From the NCBI GenBank assembly GCA_002399735.1, contig DHEF01000001.1:197297-261296 (forward strand): DNA of 64,000 nucleotides, written 5' to 3'. This stretch comes from Chitinophagaceae bacterium UBA4857. Its GTDB lineage: Bacteria; Bacteroidota; Bacteroidia; Chitinophagales; Chitinophagaceae. Below the pieces are notes generated by a model. The model was not told the origin of the DNA. It did no database searches and saw only the letters and a list, made by a program, of their open reading frames with translations. Position 1 is the stretch's first letter. Each line of letters begins with the position of its first letter. Of this stretch, positions 52,311-60,731 are shown in pieces. The position numbers were made by a program, and so were the translations under genes.

Positions 52311-52889
52311 GGGGTTGATTTAGGGTGTAAAGGTAATAATACAAAAGTGATTAATTAATCAGACTAATGTTATTTGCCATGGTTCGTGTCTCAAGAACCA
52401 TTTTCAATTTATGAAATAAGAACCTAAGTAGGCAGCTTGTAGAAGCGTTACAAATATTTAGACATTGTTCTTTATTTCTCTATGAATAATCTTTTACAAC
52501 TTCATGATGTAAACAAGTACTTTACTTACTTTTTTTCTTGACAAAAAAAGTAACAAAAAAGTCAAGTCTTGTCCAATGTGTATTCCGCCTGCGGAAGCTT
52601 GCTTTTGTTAAACACTGTTAGGCGGAACCGTATAGCCGCTTGGCTATCGGCTATTTTTCGGCCAGTCTTTTTTTGTAGAAGCTTTTATAATGGATAAAGC
52701 TTGTTGAGGCTCTGGCCGAAAACCGCCTTGCCGCCATCGGCTATACTTACACTGCGGACAAGACGGCGTGCTACGAATACCTTAACACTTTACAAACGAT
52801 GCTTCGATTATCTATTTTTAGCACGGGTAATAAAAAAAGTCCGATTAATGTTAACCGGACTTTTTATTGAAATATGTTGCTTTTATAAC
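52311..52889. other. 579-bp non-coding region with a large nested palindrome
   Basis: No convincing gene. 52537-52566 has CTTGAC/GTCAAG around A-rich DNA. 52621-52730 has nested arms: GGCGG...CCGCC, TTTTCGGCCAG (52655-52665)/CTGGCCGAAAA (52712-52722) and the inner AAGCTTTTAT/ATAAAGCTT (52679-52702). A terminator-like hairpin, AAAAAGTCCG/CGGACTTTTT, is at 52834-52865. The arrangement looks like a small mobile palindrome (MITE/REP-like). Confidence 0.5.
52830..52869 (-). terminator. Terminator after the outer-membrane protein gene
   Basis: 10-bp stem AAAAAGTCCG/CGGACTTTTT (52834-52843/52856-52865), with T-tracts on both strands, 25 bp past the stop of the minus-strand gene at 52890. Confidence 0.75.
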
Positions 52890-53558
52890 TTAGTATTTGC
52901 CATATCTGTTTTGGAACAAAGCCACATTAACACCGGCACGAAAAACAGGAGCCATTCTGGCCTCATAGGTACCAGTAATAGAATTGTACACCACATTTAC
53001 ATAGGGTGAATTGATATTCTTTAACACATCAACGGATAAAGAAAGATAGAAGAATGTATTATTACCGCTTTCCCTTCCTTGTGCATATCCGGCACCTAGT
53101 AAAAATGAACTGGCATCTGCATTGTATTTTCCGTCAGGAACATTACCGTTCTTATACTTTACTGTAGTGAAGTTATGTTCAAACTGCGCTTGGGCAAATA
53201 TAAAATTGACAGGATAAATTCGTGTAAAAACACCCGGACCAAAAGTAGTTTGGTTTTCTTTATAAGCAGGGGAATATCTCTTGTCTTTAAACTGGCTATA
53301 ATTAACATTAAAAGAAATACCTGCATCTAACCAATTAAAAAATTTATATCCAAAATGTGGTATAACTCCAGCCGAGAACTGACTGATAGTAGTACCTCCG
53401 CCAAACCCCGCACTGACATTACCACCGGTAAATAAATTCTCCAGTTTAAAAAACTTTTCTTCCGGTTCAGGTGTGTGGGTACGGTCGCGGTCTTGTGCAA
53501 ATGCAGTTGTTGTTAAACATGCTAAGCTAATACCTATAAAAAATGTTTTCAATTGCAT
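52890..53558 (-). CDS. Outer-membrane beta-barrel protein
   Basis: 222 residues, signal peptide GISLACLTTTAFAQ. After a short charged linker (DRDRTHTPEPEEKFF) the rest alternates aromatic beta-strands: GGNVSAGFGGGTTISQFSAGVIPHFGYKF, SFNVNYSQF, FIFAQAQFEHNF, FLLGAGYAQG and FFYLSLSVDVL, ending FRAGVNVALFQNRYGKY. This fits a PorT/outer_membrane_beta-brl-type eight-strand barrel. Specific function unknown. Confidence 0.75.
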   Translation of the reverse strand: MQLKTFFIGISLACLTTTAFAQDRDRTHTPEPEEKFFKLENLFTGGNVSAGFGGGTTISQFSAGVIPHFGYKFFNWLDAGISFNVNYSQFKDKRYSPAYKENQTTFGPGVFTRIYPVNFIFAQAQFEHNFTTVKYKNGNVPDGKYNADASSFLLGAGYAQGRESGNNTFFYLSLSVDVLKNINSPYVNVVYNSITGTYEARMAPVFRAGVNVALFQNRYGKY

Positions 53559-53729
53559 AGTTTCTTAAATTAATCTTGAATGTTTGAACAAGTGAATAAC
53601 GTTGCTACCACTATTTTAGTTTGTAACAAGGTCCAAAGATATTTTTAACACCTGTTAAACCTGCGTTAAACCACAACAGCGGCAAGTTTAAAGGTTATAC
53701 GATTATAAAATGACTGTTGTAACTACACG

Positions 53730-53812
53730 GTGTTGATTAGCGAACCGAACGATGCAGTGTGCGACGCAAGGGACGATCAACAATGTTACTGCAGTTGATA
53801 ACCAAAATAAAA
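53730..53812 (-). repeat. Dispersed TTGCGTCGCAC-core repeat, copy 9
   Basis: Minus orientation: TGGTTATCAACTGCAGTAAC, TTGTTGATCGTCCCTTGCGT, CGCACACTGCATCGTTCGGT, TCGCTAATCAACACC. It abuts the stop of the FAD-oxidase gene. Confidence 0.8.
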
Positions 53813-53813
53813 A

Positions 53814-55208
53814 TTAACTGTGGTCGAAAATTTTACCGGCGTTTAAAATATTATTCGGGTCGAATATTTTTTTAATACCGCTCATTATTTGCAACTGTAT
53901 GGGGTCAAAAGCAATATCCATATACGGTTTTTGAATTAAGCCAATACCATGCTCGCCACTAATAGTACCGCCCAGGCTTTTTACCAGTTTAAACAGTTCA
54001 CGTAAGCTGGCGGTCATAGCTTCGTCGCCATGACTATTGGGTGTGCCGGGTTTGTGTATGCGTATATGCAAATTGCCGTCGCCGGCATGGCCATAACACA
54101 CCGCATGAAAGCCATGTTTTTCGCCCAGTTCTTTTACGCCTTTTACCAAAGCGGGTAACTCGGCACGGGGCACTACGGTATCTTCCTCAATCGTATAACC
54201 GGCTATTTTTACTGCTTCGGCAGTACGGCGGCGTAATTTCCACAGTTCTTCTTTTTGCTGAGAGTCGTCCGCAAAAAATACTTCACCACCTTCGTACTGT
54301 GCTGCTACTTCGGCTATTTGTTCCATCTCCTGCATTAGTACATCCATATTGTTGCCATCTACCTCAATTATAAGGTGTGCTGCAATATCATCGGTTACGG
54401 GTACGGCGTGGCTGTCCACCATTTTACTTACAATCTTCAGCGCATCAATCTCTACCAGTTCCATCGCACTTGGCGTAAAGCCTGCCCGGAAAATGGCACT
54501 TACTGCTTCGCTGGCTTTTTCCAGATTGGCAAAAGGTACCAGCATTAATAAATCGTATTTAGGTAGTGGTAATAAGCGCAACACAATTTTGGTAACAATA
54601 CCCAATGTGCCTTCGCTACCCACCATTAATTGGGTAATATTATAGCCGGTTGAGTTTTTTAAAACGTTGCTGCCTGTCCAGATAATTTCGCCGGTAGGCA
54701 AAACCACTTGCAGGTTTAGTACATAATCCTTTACCACACCATATTTAACCGCTTTTGGTCCGCCACTGTTTTCGGCAATATTACCGCCAATAAAACAGGT
54801 GCCGCGGCTGCTGGGGTCGGGTGGGTAAAACAATCCTTTTTCTTTTACGGCATTTTGCAAAACCTCGGTAATAACTCCGGGCTCGGTGGTTACTTGTAGG
54901 TTCCGTTCGTCAATTTCAAGAATATTATTTAACCTGTCGGTTGTAATAACCACGCCACCTAAATGGGGCAGGGCACCGCCACTTAAACCGGTACCGCCAC
55001 CACGTGGGGTAACGGGTATAAGATGTTGGTTACATATTTTTAAAATGGCACTAATTTCTTCCGGTGTACGCGGACGAATAACCACATCGGGTAAAAAAAC
55101 AAGACGCTCGGTTTCGTCGTGGGCATATTGTTCAAGGGTTTCGTTATCGGTTTGTACGTACTGGCTTCCTACAATTTGTTTAAAAGCCTCTATATGCTCC
55201 AGGTTCAT
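53814..55208 (-). CDS. FAD-binding glycolate oxidase/D-lactate dehydrogenase (GlcD-type)
   Basis: 464 residues. FAD_binding_4 domain (~35-215) with PRGGGTGLSGGALPHLGGVV, the FAD contact region YPPDPSSRGTCFIGGNIAENSGG and VVLPTGEII. C-terminal FAD-oxidase_C domain with CYGHAGDGNLHIRI, TISGEHGIGLIQK and IKKIFDPNNILNAGK. The family oxidises 2-hydroxy acids (D-lactate, glycolate, D-2-hydroxyglutarate). There is no Fe-S partner next door. Substrate is not decided. Confidence 0.9.
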   Translation of the reverse strand: MNLEHIEAFKQIVGSQYVQTDNETLEQYAHDETERLVFLPDVVIRPRTPEEISAILKICNQHLIPVTPRGGGTGLSGGALPHLGGVVITTDRLNNILEIDERNLQVTTEPGVITEVLQNAVKEKGLFYPPDPSSRGTCFIGGNIAENSGGPKAVKYGVVKDYVLNLQVVLPTGEIIWTGSNVLKNSTGYNITQLMVGSEGTLGIVTKIVLRLLPLPKYDLLMLVPFANLEKASEAVSAIFRAGFTPSAMELVEIDALKIVSKMVDSHAVPVTDDIAAHLIIEVDGNNMDVLMQEMEQIAEVAAQYEGGEVFFADDSQQKEELWKLRRRTAEAVKIAGYTIEEDTVVPRAELPALVKGVKELGEKHGFHAVCYGHAGDGNLHIRIHKPGTPNSHGDEAMTASLRELFKLVKSLGGTISGEHGIGLIQKPYMDIAFDPIQLQIMSGIKKIFDPNNILNAGKIFDHS

Positions 55209-55364
55209 ATTATGCAGTTACTAAAATGTTTGAGGATGTTAATAGCGGTAAAAATCGGAATAAAAACCCATATTATCCTATGTTTTATGGTAATAAAATG
55301 TTGTTTTGTTTAACCGGCTGCACGCAAAAAACTGCATTTTTTAATTGTATTCAATTTTTCATCA

Positions 55365-55394
55365 TTGTCTGCTCAACTGCTTTTATTACCTTCG
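55365..55394 (+). promoter_or_regulatory. Promoter of purQ
   Basis: TTG at 55365-55367, 19 bases, then TACCTTCG at 55387-55394. This is a close match to the Bacteroidota TTTG-N19-TAnnTTTG pair, and predicts transcription starting about 20 bp before the purQ ATG. Confidence 0.55.
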
Positions 55395-55421
55395 CAACAA
55401 TAATAAAAAAGCCTCCCATTT

Positions 55422-56123
55422 ATGAAATTTGGTGTTGTAGTTTTTCCGGGTTCCAATTGCGATAGAGATATGCAGGATGCCCTGTCTAAAGATTTAGGTC
55501 AGGAAGTAACCATGTTTTGGCACAAAGACAAAGGATTGGCCGATTTTTCTACCGAAGATTGTATTGTTTTACCCGGTGGTTTTTCCTACGGTGATTATTT
55601 GCGTTGCGGGGCAATTGCACGTTTTAGCAATATTATGCAGGATGTAATTGCATTTGCCAACAGCGGCGGTAAAGTATTTGGTGTGTGTAACGGCTTTCAG
55701 ATTTTATGCGAGTCGCACTTACTACCAGGTGCTTTACTACGCAACCAAAACCAACAATTTATTTGCAAAAACACTTTTATTAAGCCTGATGGTTTTTATA
55801 AAGAAGCACTTGAAAATAAAGAGGTTATTTATAAAATACCCATTGCCCATGGCGAAGGACGTTATTTTGCCGATGATGCTACATTAGCGGAGTTAGAAGC
55901 AAACGGACAGGTTATTTTCCGTTATTGCGATGAAAATGGCAACGTGAACGATTTGGGCAACCCCAACGGCTCCACCAATAACATAGCCGGTATTAGTAAC
56001 AAAGGCCGCAATGTATTTGGTATGATGCCTCACCCTGAACGTGCCTGCTCCACCATTTTGGGTAATACCGATGGCAGAGAAATTATTGAAACCTTATTGA
56101 TGGCTAAGCAACTGGTTGGTTAG
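55422..56123 (+). CDS. purQ: Phosphoribosylformylglycinamidine synthase subunit PurQ
   Basis: 233 residues, the separate glutaminase subunit. Class I amidotransferase with VVVFPGSNCDRDM, PGGFSYGDYLRCGAIAR, nucleophile Cys89 in VFGVCNGFQIL and the His-Glu pair in MMPHPERA. It supplies ammonia for the FGAR to FGAM step of purine synthesis. The large subunit (purL) and purS are not nearby. It has its own promoter upstream. Confidence 0.96.
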   Translation: MKFGVVVFPGSNCDRDMQDALSKDLGQEVTMFWHKDKGLADFSTEDCIVLPGGFSYGDYLRCGAIARFSNIMQDVIAFANSGGKVFGVCNGFQILCESHLLPGALLRNQNQQFICKNTFIKPDGFYKEALENKEVIYKIPIAHGEGRYFADDATLAELEANGQVIFRYCDENGNVNDLGNPNGSTNNIAGISNKGRNVFGMMPHPERACSTILGNTDGREIIETLLMAKQLVG

Positions 56124-56239
56124 TATTTACGTCAAAAGCAGGTGTAAGTATAAGTTTAACGTTACATTAGTAGCCACTAACAACTTGCACGAACAATTTT
56201 TTTAATCAGGTGTTTATATTTGAACAATAATTAAGCAGT

Positions 56240-56692
56240 ATGAAAAAAGTATTTACGCTGGCCTTACTATTAACCGTTGGTTTAATGTCTTTTGCACAAA
56301 CCAACCCTGTTAGCTGGAAGTTTACCACCAAAAAAATAGCCGATAAAACCTACGAAGTGCATTTAACGGCAACCATGGAAAGCGGCTGGCACCTTTACTC
56401 GCAAACACAACCTGAAGATGCGATTGCCATGCCAACCACGTTTAAATTTACGGCCAACCCAATGGTAACACTGGATGGCGCTGTAAAAGAAAAAGGTAAA
56501 ATGGAAAAGTTTCACGATGCCAAATTAGGTGCATCGGCTAACCAATATTCAAAAACGGTTGATTTTGTACAGGTAGTTAAAGTTAAAACAAGCGTAAAAA
56601 CCAGTTTGCTGGGCGAGCTTACTTTCCAGACCTGCGACGATAAAAAATGTTTACCGCCTAAAAAAGTTCCTTTTAATATCCCTATCGGATAA
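56240..56692 (+). CDS. Exported DsbD N-terminal (alpha)-domain-like protein
   Basis: 150 residues with signal peptide VGLMSFAQ. The body matches the DsbD alpha immunoglobulin-like domain: VSWKFTTKKIADKTYEVHLTA, GWHLYSQTQPE and the cysteine pair in FQTCDDKKCLPPKKVPFN. DsbD alpha domains pass electrons to periplasmic thiol partners. The membrane and gamma parts of DsbD are absent, so this is a stand-alone domain. A TATATTTG box at 56215-56222 precedes the ATG by 17 bp. Confidence 0.82.
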   Translation: MKKVFTLALLLTVGLMSFAQTNPVSWKFTTKKIADKTYEVHLTATMESGWHLYSQTQPEDAIAMPTTFKFTANPMVTLDGAVKEKGKMEKFHDAKLGASANQYSKTVDFVQVVKVKTSVKTSLLGELTFQTCDDKKCLPPKKVPFNIPIG

Positions 56693-56703
56693 TTTAAAAA
56701 TAT

Positions 56704-56742
56704 TAACAGAGAGCCGTTCTTAAGAGCGGCTTTTTTATTTTG
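56704..56742 (+). terminator. Terminator after the DsbD-alpha-like gene
   Basis: Stem AGCCGTTC/GAGCGGCT with a TTAA-type loop (one mismatch), followed by TTTTTTATTTT, about 15 bp past the stop. Confidence 0.8.
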
Positions 56743-56757
56743 TTATCGGCTGTATAG

Positions 56758-56850
56758 CCCTGATGGTTCGTCCCTTGTTTTTAAACCCGAGGTGTACTTT
56801 GTGAGTTTGTTTAGGGGCGACGCTCCGTTCAACTGAAGGAACACAGATGA
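56758..56850. repeat. Degenerate dispersed-repeat copy
   Basis: CTGATGGTTCGTCCCTTG, then TTTGTTTAGGGGCGACGC and TCCGTTCAACTGAAGGAAC. The TGTTTAGGGGCGACGC block is also found beside the IS110 element at 4938-4956. Confidence 0.5.
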
Positions 56851-56868
56851 ACAGAAATACAAACCTGT

Positions 56869-59274
56869 TTATAAGTCCACCCCAAACCCGAAAACAAAAC
56901 GACCATTGTTTTTAATTGCTGTTTGTGGCGTAACCTGATGAAAGTAGCCTAAGTTTAAATTGAGGTAATAAAGGTTTAGGTATTTTAAACGTAATATTCG
57001 GTTTAATAAAATACCGGCTTCGGTATAGGCTTTTGTGGGTACATTAACCTGCACCAATTGATGGGCTTTCCGGTTACGTAAGTTACCCCACAATGTATTG
57101 ATGCCAAATCCAAGATTAGGTATACTGCTTACTTTTCCTTCTCCAATTTTTAAAGTGTATAACCTGAAATCAAAATCGTGTTGCCAATAAGCATTTAGAA
57201 ATTTATCCATGTAAAAATCGTAAGGTAACATGGTTTGCATTCCGCCAAAAACATGAACAGACATTCGGTCTAAGGCAAAACCGTTGCCGGCAAATAACTT
57301 ACTCAGTGGCAGGTTTTTATTGCTTTGCGATAAACCACCAATTACTAAAAACTTTTCAGTACCAATTCGGTTAATCTTTTTTTGCCAGCTTACCGTTGCT
57401 ATAAACTGGTGATATCTTATATTGCCTTCGGTTATTTTACCTGTATTAAATCGGCCATATAGTATAGGGTATTTTGTTCCGGAATTATAATATTTGCCAA
57501 ATGCGGGAACCCGTCTTTCGCCAAAGGCATACCGTACATTTAAAGCAAGTTCATAATTTGTAAACCGAGTATCAATTTTACCATTGTTTTCTAATCTGTA
57601 TAAATATTGAGGCACAATTTTTTGATAATAGCCGGCTACCTCGGTGTTAAAATAACCCATGCGGTTTTGTATTGCGGCTGAATAACTTTCTACCAAATCT
57701 ACCCGCTGTAACAGGTATAAACGCAGGTAGTTTTTGTCTAAGTCTTTATTAATTTGCAATCGCCCCGGATCTTTAATATCCTTACTGTAGTTTATTTTAA
57801 AAACCTGATCCTTATATTTATCAAAGTATATTTCGCCAAAGCCGCCATATTTCCATCTTTTATCACCAAAGCCGTAACCGGCCCAACCACCTACCGAAAA
57901 ATTATCCGACACTTTTTCATTGGTTTGTAACCCAAGTCCCAACCTGCTTTTTTCATATTTATTATAGCTATAAATACGGCCTAAATTAATATCAAATGCG
58001 CCAACAGGAAACTTGCCTTCGGTTAATTTTCCAGCATAAGATACCAACCTGTCTAAATTTCTTTTCTCCGAAAGGCTATCCATAAATACATAGGTTCTGT
58101 CCTCTTTTGCATCCAATTCAATTGGCCTTATATTTTGCCAGGCTGTGTCAGTTTTGCTTTCGGCGCCTTTCCTAAGTTTAACCGTGTAAGCTTTATTAAA
58201 ACGAAATCCTTTAGGTTCCTGCCAGCTTACGGAGTCAATTAATGATGTTCCCTTCATGTACACTTTAGTTGTATTTACATCGTTTTCCAAAGTCCAGTCA
58301 ATAAGGTAGTTCAACTTTTCAGGGAACCACTTATTGTCAATGAAAGTGTATTGCTGCTCTATACCAAATTCTCTTTTCAGAATGGTGTCTTTTGTGTAGG
58401 CTAATAAATGTTTTACCGCAAAGCCATTGGAGTGGATATAAATAGTGCCTCTTAAATCTTCCTCATGTTTACGGGGTGTAAAACCAATCATCCAAACAGT
58501 ATCCTGATTTTGTAAAATTTCATCAATTAACTTAAAGCTAAAACGCTGGTGTAAACCCTTGCTTAATGGGCTAAAGTAGTCTTTGCCATTAATATTTATA
58601 AAATCATTGTAAGCATGAAAAGGTAGTATATCAGTAATAATATTGGTAAATAGTGGAGTTTTTAAACCGGACATTTTTGAGGCTAAAACTTCCTCCTGCA
58701 AGTGTTGTGGTTTTTTCCAATGTCGTATGCTTTGGGTTTCGGTTACAAAAAGATGTTGGTTGGTGAGTAATTTACGTAAACTGTTATCTTTTTGTGCAGT
58801 ATCGTTTTTAGGAGTATCAGGAATATCAATACCCGCTACCATTTTATAATAAACCCGACAACGATACTGGTTGTATTTATCAGGATTGTGTAGCTGTTTG
58901 TTGGCTACCGCTTTATTCATAATTCTTTTGACTTTACTGATATCTGTGGCAGATATAACTACTTCATTTAATGTTTCTTTTGAAATATTTAGAACAACGG
59001 ATAATTGGAGGTTGGTCGAATTAATGTATATTTTTTTCGATTCATGGCCGGTATAACTTACTTCAATAAAAGCAATAGAAGGTTGAAAGTGTAAGCTGAA
59101 CTTTCCATCAAGATCGGCAATAAGGCCTTGTTGTGTAGAGCCTAGCTTTATGGTAGCAAAGGGAAGTGTTTTGCCATTTGTGTTGGTAATGGTTCCGGTT
59201 ATTGTTTGCGCATTTACCGTTACATTAAATAATACTGTAATTAAGAATATTATAAGCAGCTGGTTAAGACGCAT
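56869..59274 (-). CDS. DUF5686 outer-membrane protein with carboxypeptidase-regulatory-like domain
   Basis: 801 residues. Signal peptide FLITVLFNVTVNAQ, then a CarboxypepD_reg-like domain (~23-105, ITGTITNTNGKTLPFATIKLGSTQ), then the long DUF5686 region (IMNKAVANKQLHNPDKYNQYRCRVYYKM onward), with FDINLGRIYSYNKYEKSRLGLGL and a barrel-like C-terminus ending FGFGVDL. It is a widespread Bacteroidota outer-membrane family of unknown role. It is not linked to a SusD, so it is not a SusC transporter. Confidence 0.88.
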   Translation of the reverse strand: MRLNQLLIIFLITVLFNVTVNAQTITGTITNTNGKTLPFATIKLGSTQQGLIADLDGKFSLHFQPSIAFIEVSYTGHESKKIYINSTNLQLSVVLNISKETLNEVVISATDISKVKRIMNKAVANKQLHNPDKYNQYRCRVYYKMVAGIDIPDTPKNDTAQKDNSLRKLLTNQHLFVTETQSIRHWKKPQHLQEEVLASKMSGLKTPLFTNIITDILPFHAYNDFININGKDYFSPLSKGLHQRFSFKLIDEILQNQDTVWMIGFTPRKHEEDLRGTIYIHSNGFAVKHLLAYTKDTILKREFGIEQQYTFIDNKWFPEKLNYLIDWTLENDVNTTKVYMKGTSLIDSVSWQEPKGFRFNKAYTVKLRKGAESKTDTAWQNIRPIELDAKEDRTYVFMDSLSEKRNLDRLVSYAGKLTEGKFPVGAFDINLGRIYSYNKYEKSRLGLGLQTNEKVSDNFSVGGWAGYGFGDKRWKYGGFGEIYFDKYKDQVFKINYSKDIKDPGRLQINKDLDKNYLRLYLLQRVDLVESYSAAIQNRMGYFNTEVAGYYQKIVPQYLYRLENNGKIDTRFTNYELALNVRYAFGERRVPAFGKYYNSGTKYPILYGRFNTGKITEGNIRYHQFIATVSWQKKINRIGTEKFLVIGGLSQSNKNLPLSKLFAGNGFALDRMSVHVFGGMQTMLPYDFYMDKFLNAYWQHDFDFRLYTLKIGEGKVSSIPNLGFGINTLWGNLRNRKAHQLVQVNVPTKAYTEAGILLNRILRLKYLNLYYLNLNLGYFHQVTPQTAIKNNGRFVFGFGVDL

Positions 59275-59384
59275 AATGCTTGATGATAATTTTTAGTTTT
59301 GGGATTGATAGGCATTGCCTGATATGTCGGGAAAGATAACAAAAAATGTATTTTTCGTTTTTTGATTAACTTTTTATTAAGCAA

Positions 59385-59600
59385 GGTTTATGCGTACATG
59401 CGTGAGGGATGGAAGTGACATCCTTTTGCGAAGCATCGGCAAGGGCAGCCGGGTGCAAAAGATACAGCGGACAGCCCGGCACCGGTGGCAATAAACGAAA
59501 CTTGTTGGTGAGGAATGCTTTGTTGCCACCGGGGACACGCCCAAAAACAAAAAACCGTTTTCTGTATGAGAAAACGGTTTCAATTTGGTGTCGTTCTGTA
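59385..59600 (+). ncRNA. Candidate structured RNA with terminator
   Basis: Conserved-looking segments: hairpin GGATG-GAAGTGA-CATCC (59407-59423); TTTTGC paired with GCAAAA around a CGGC/GCCG hairpin; the motif AGATACAGCGGACAGCCCGG; GGTGGCAA paired with TTGCCACC; and AACCGTTTTCT/AGAAAACGGTT, a terminator followed by TCAATTT. The order GGATxGAAGxGxCATCC then AGATxxAGCGGAxAGCCCG recalls a widespread Bacteroidota RNA; I suspect the Flavo-1 class but cannot confirm the name. The shared motif also appears twice at 30210-30285. Confidence 0.5.
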
Positions 59601-59736
59601 AAAACCCGGCGACCGGCAAGCAAGTTGATAAACTGCTATAATATCAAGTTGATTTTTCGTCAGGAAATACAGAACGACAAGACTTTATGATACGAATGAT
59701 CGTTATTGTATTTTTCTGTTGCAAACTTAAGGGAAA

Positions 59737-60318
59737 TTACAATGCAATTTGTCTTTGGGTCATCATTTTTCTAAGATTAATTAACCCGTAACGCATGCGT
59801 CCTAACGCGGTGTTAATACTGCAGTTGGTAGCAGCAGCAATTTCTTTAAAACTCATATCGGCATAATGGCGTAATATGATAACCTCACGCTGATCTTCGG
59901 GAAGATGATCTAACATATTGCGCACCCTGTCGTGGCTCTGGCGTTTAATCATTACATATTCGGCACTTTCTTCGGAGAAGTTAAGTACTTCAAAAATGTC
60001 TTTGTCGTCGCCGGTGCGGATGGTTGGGGTACGCTTTACTTTGCGGAAATGGTCTACACAAAGGTTATGTGCAATACGCATGGCCCAGGGCAAAAATTTA
60101 CCTTCATCGGTATAACGGCCGTTACGCATCGTGTCTATAACACGAATAAATACATCCTGAAATATATCTTCGGCAAGGTGTTTGTCCTTAACCATAAACA
60201 GGATGGATGTGTACAATTTGTCCTTATGTCTTAAAACTAATGTTTCTAAGGCATCAAGGTTTCCGTTGGTGAATAAATCTACCAACTCATTGTCGGTTTT
60301 TTGACTAAATGATTTCAT
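59737..60318 (-). CDS. ECF-type RNA polymerase sigma-70 factor
   Basis: 193 residues. Sigma region 2: YTSILFMVKDKHLAEDIFQDVFIRVIDTM and FLPWAMRIAHNLCVDHFRK. Region 4 helix-turn-helix: LPEDQREVIILRHYADMSFKEIAAATNCSINTALGRMRYGLINLRK. There is no region 3. No anti-sigma gene lies next to it, so it may be a general Bacteroidota ECF-like factor (the form seen singly in Chitinophagaceae genomes) rather than a FecI-type pair. Targets unknown. Confidence 0.92.
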   Translation of the reverse strand: MKSFSQKTDNELVDLFTNGNLDALETLVLRHKDKLYTSILFMVKDKHLAEDIFQDVFIRVIDTMRNGRYTDEGKFLPWAMRIAHNLCVDHFRKVKRTPTIRTGDDKDIFEVLNFSEESAEYVMIKRQSHDRVRNMLDHLPEDQREVIILRHYADMSFKEIAAATNCSINTALGRMRYGLINLRKMMTQRQIAL

Positions 60319-60731
60319 AATACTCCTACAGGTTTAATAGTTTCTTCATGCACACAAACGTATAAGCGTATGTACACAACGATAGATATTGGGTTTAAAA
60401 TAAATTCGGTTGAACTAAAAAATAAATGTGTAGAAGTTTATAACAATAGGCGTGTTGTTTTTTGGTTTCTCATTTTATTTAAGGATTGATTGGAAATTAA
60501 AATTACGCCATTTTAGATAACCGCCAAATATTTATTGTGCCTTTGGTCCCTTTTTATCAAAAACAAATGTTAATACTCAAAATGGGGTTTTGCAGGTTTG
60601 GATAAATAATGACAAAGTCAGGCAGCTGAGCAGTGGTGTGGAATGCAGTACTGTATTGCATTACAAGAGATTTTAAAAATAAAACAGCTAGTTTGTTTTA
60701 AGATGATACAATGACTTTATTTTTGTAAACT
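60319..60731. other. 413-bp upstream region of sigma and uvrA genes (divergent)
   Basis: No gene. It should hold two divergent promoters. For uvrA, TTTG at 60692-60695 and TATTTTTG at 60718-60725 are plausible but 22 bp apart. The -7 box is 6 bp from the uvrA ATG, which would give a nearly leaderless message. Nothing else is recognised. Confidence 0.4.

Noticed and set aside
52480..52800. Possible decayed gene upstream of the outer-membrane protein gene
   Set aside because: No frame longer than short fragments and no recognisable motif; the nested inverted repeats explain the composition better.
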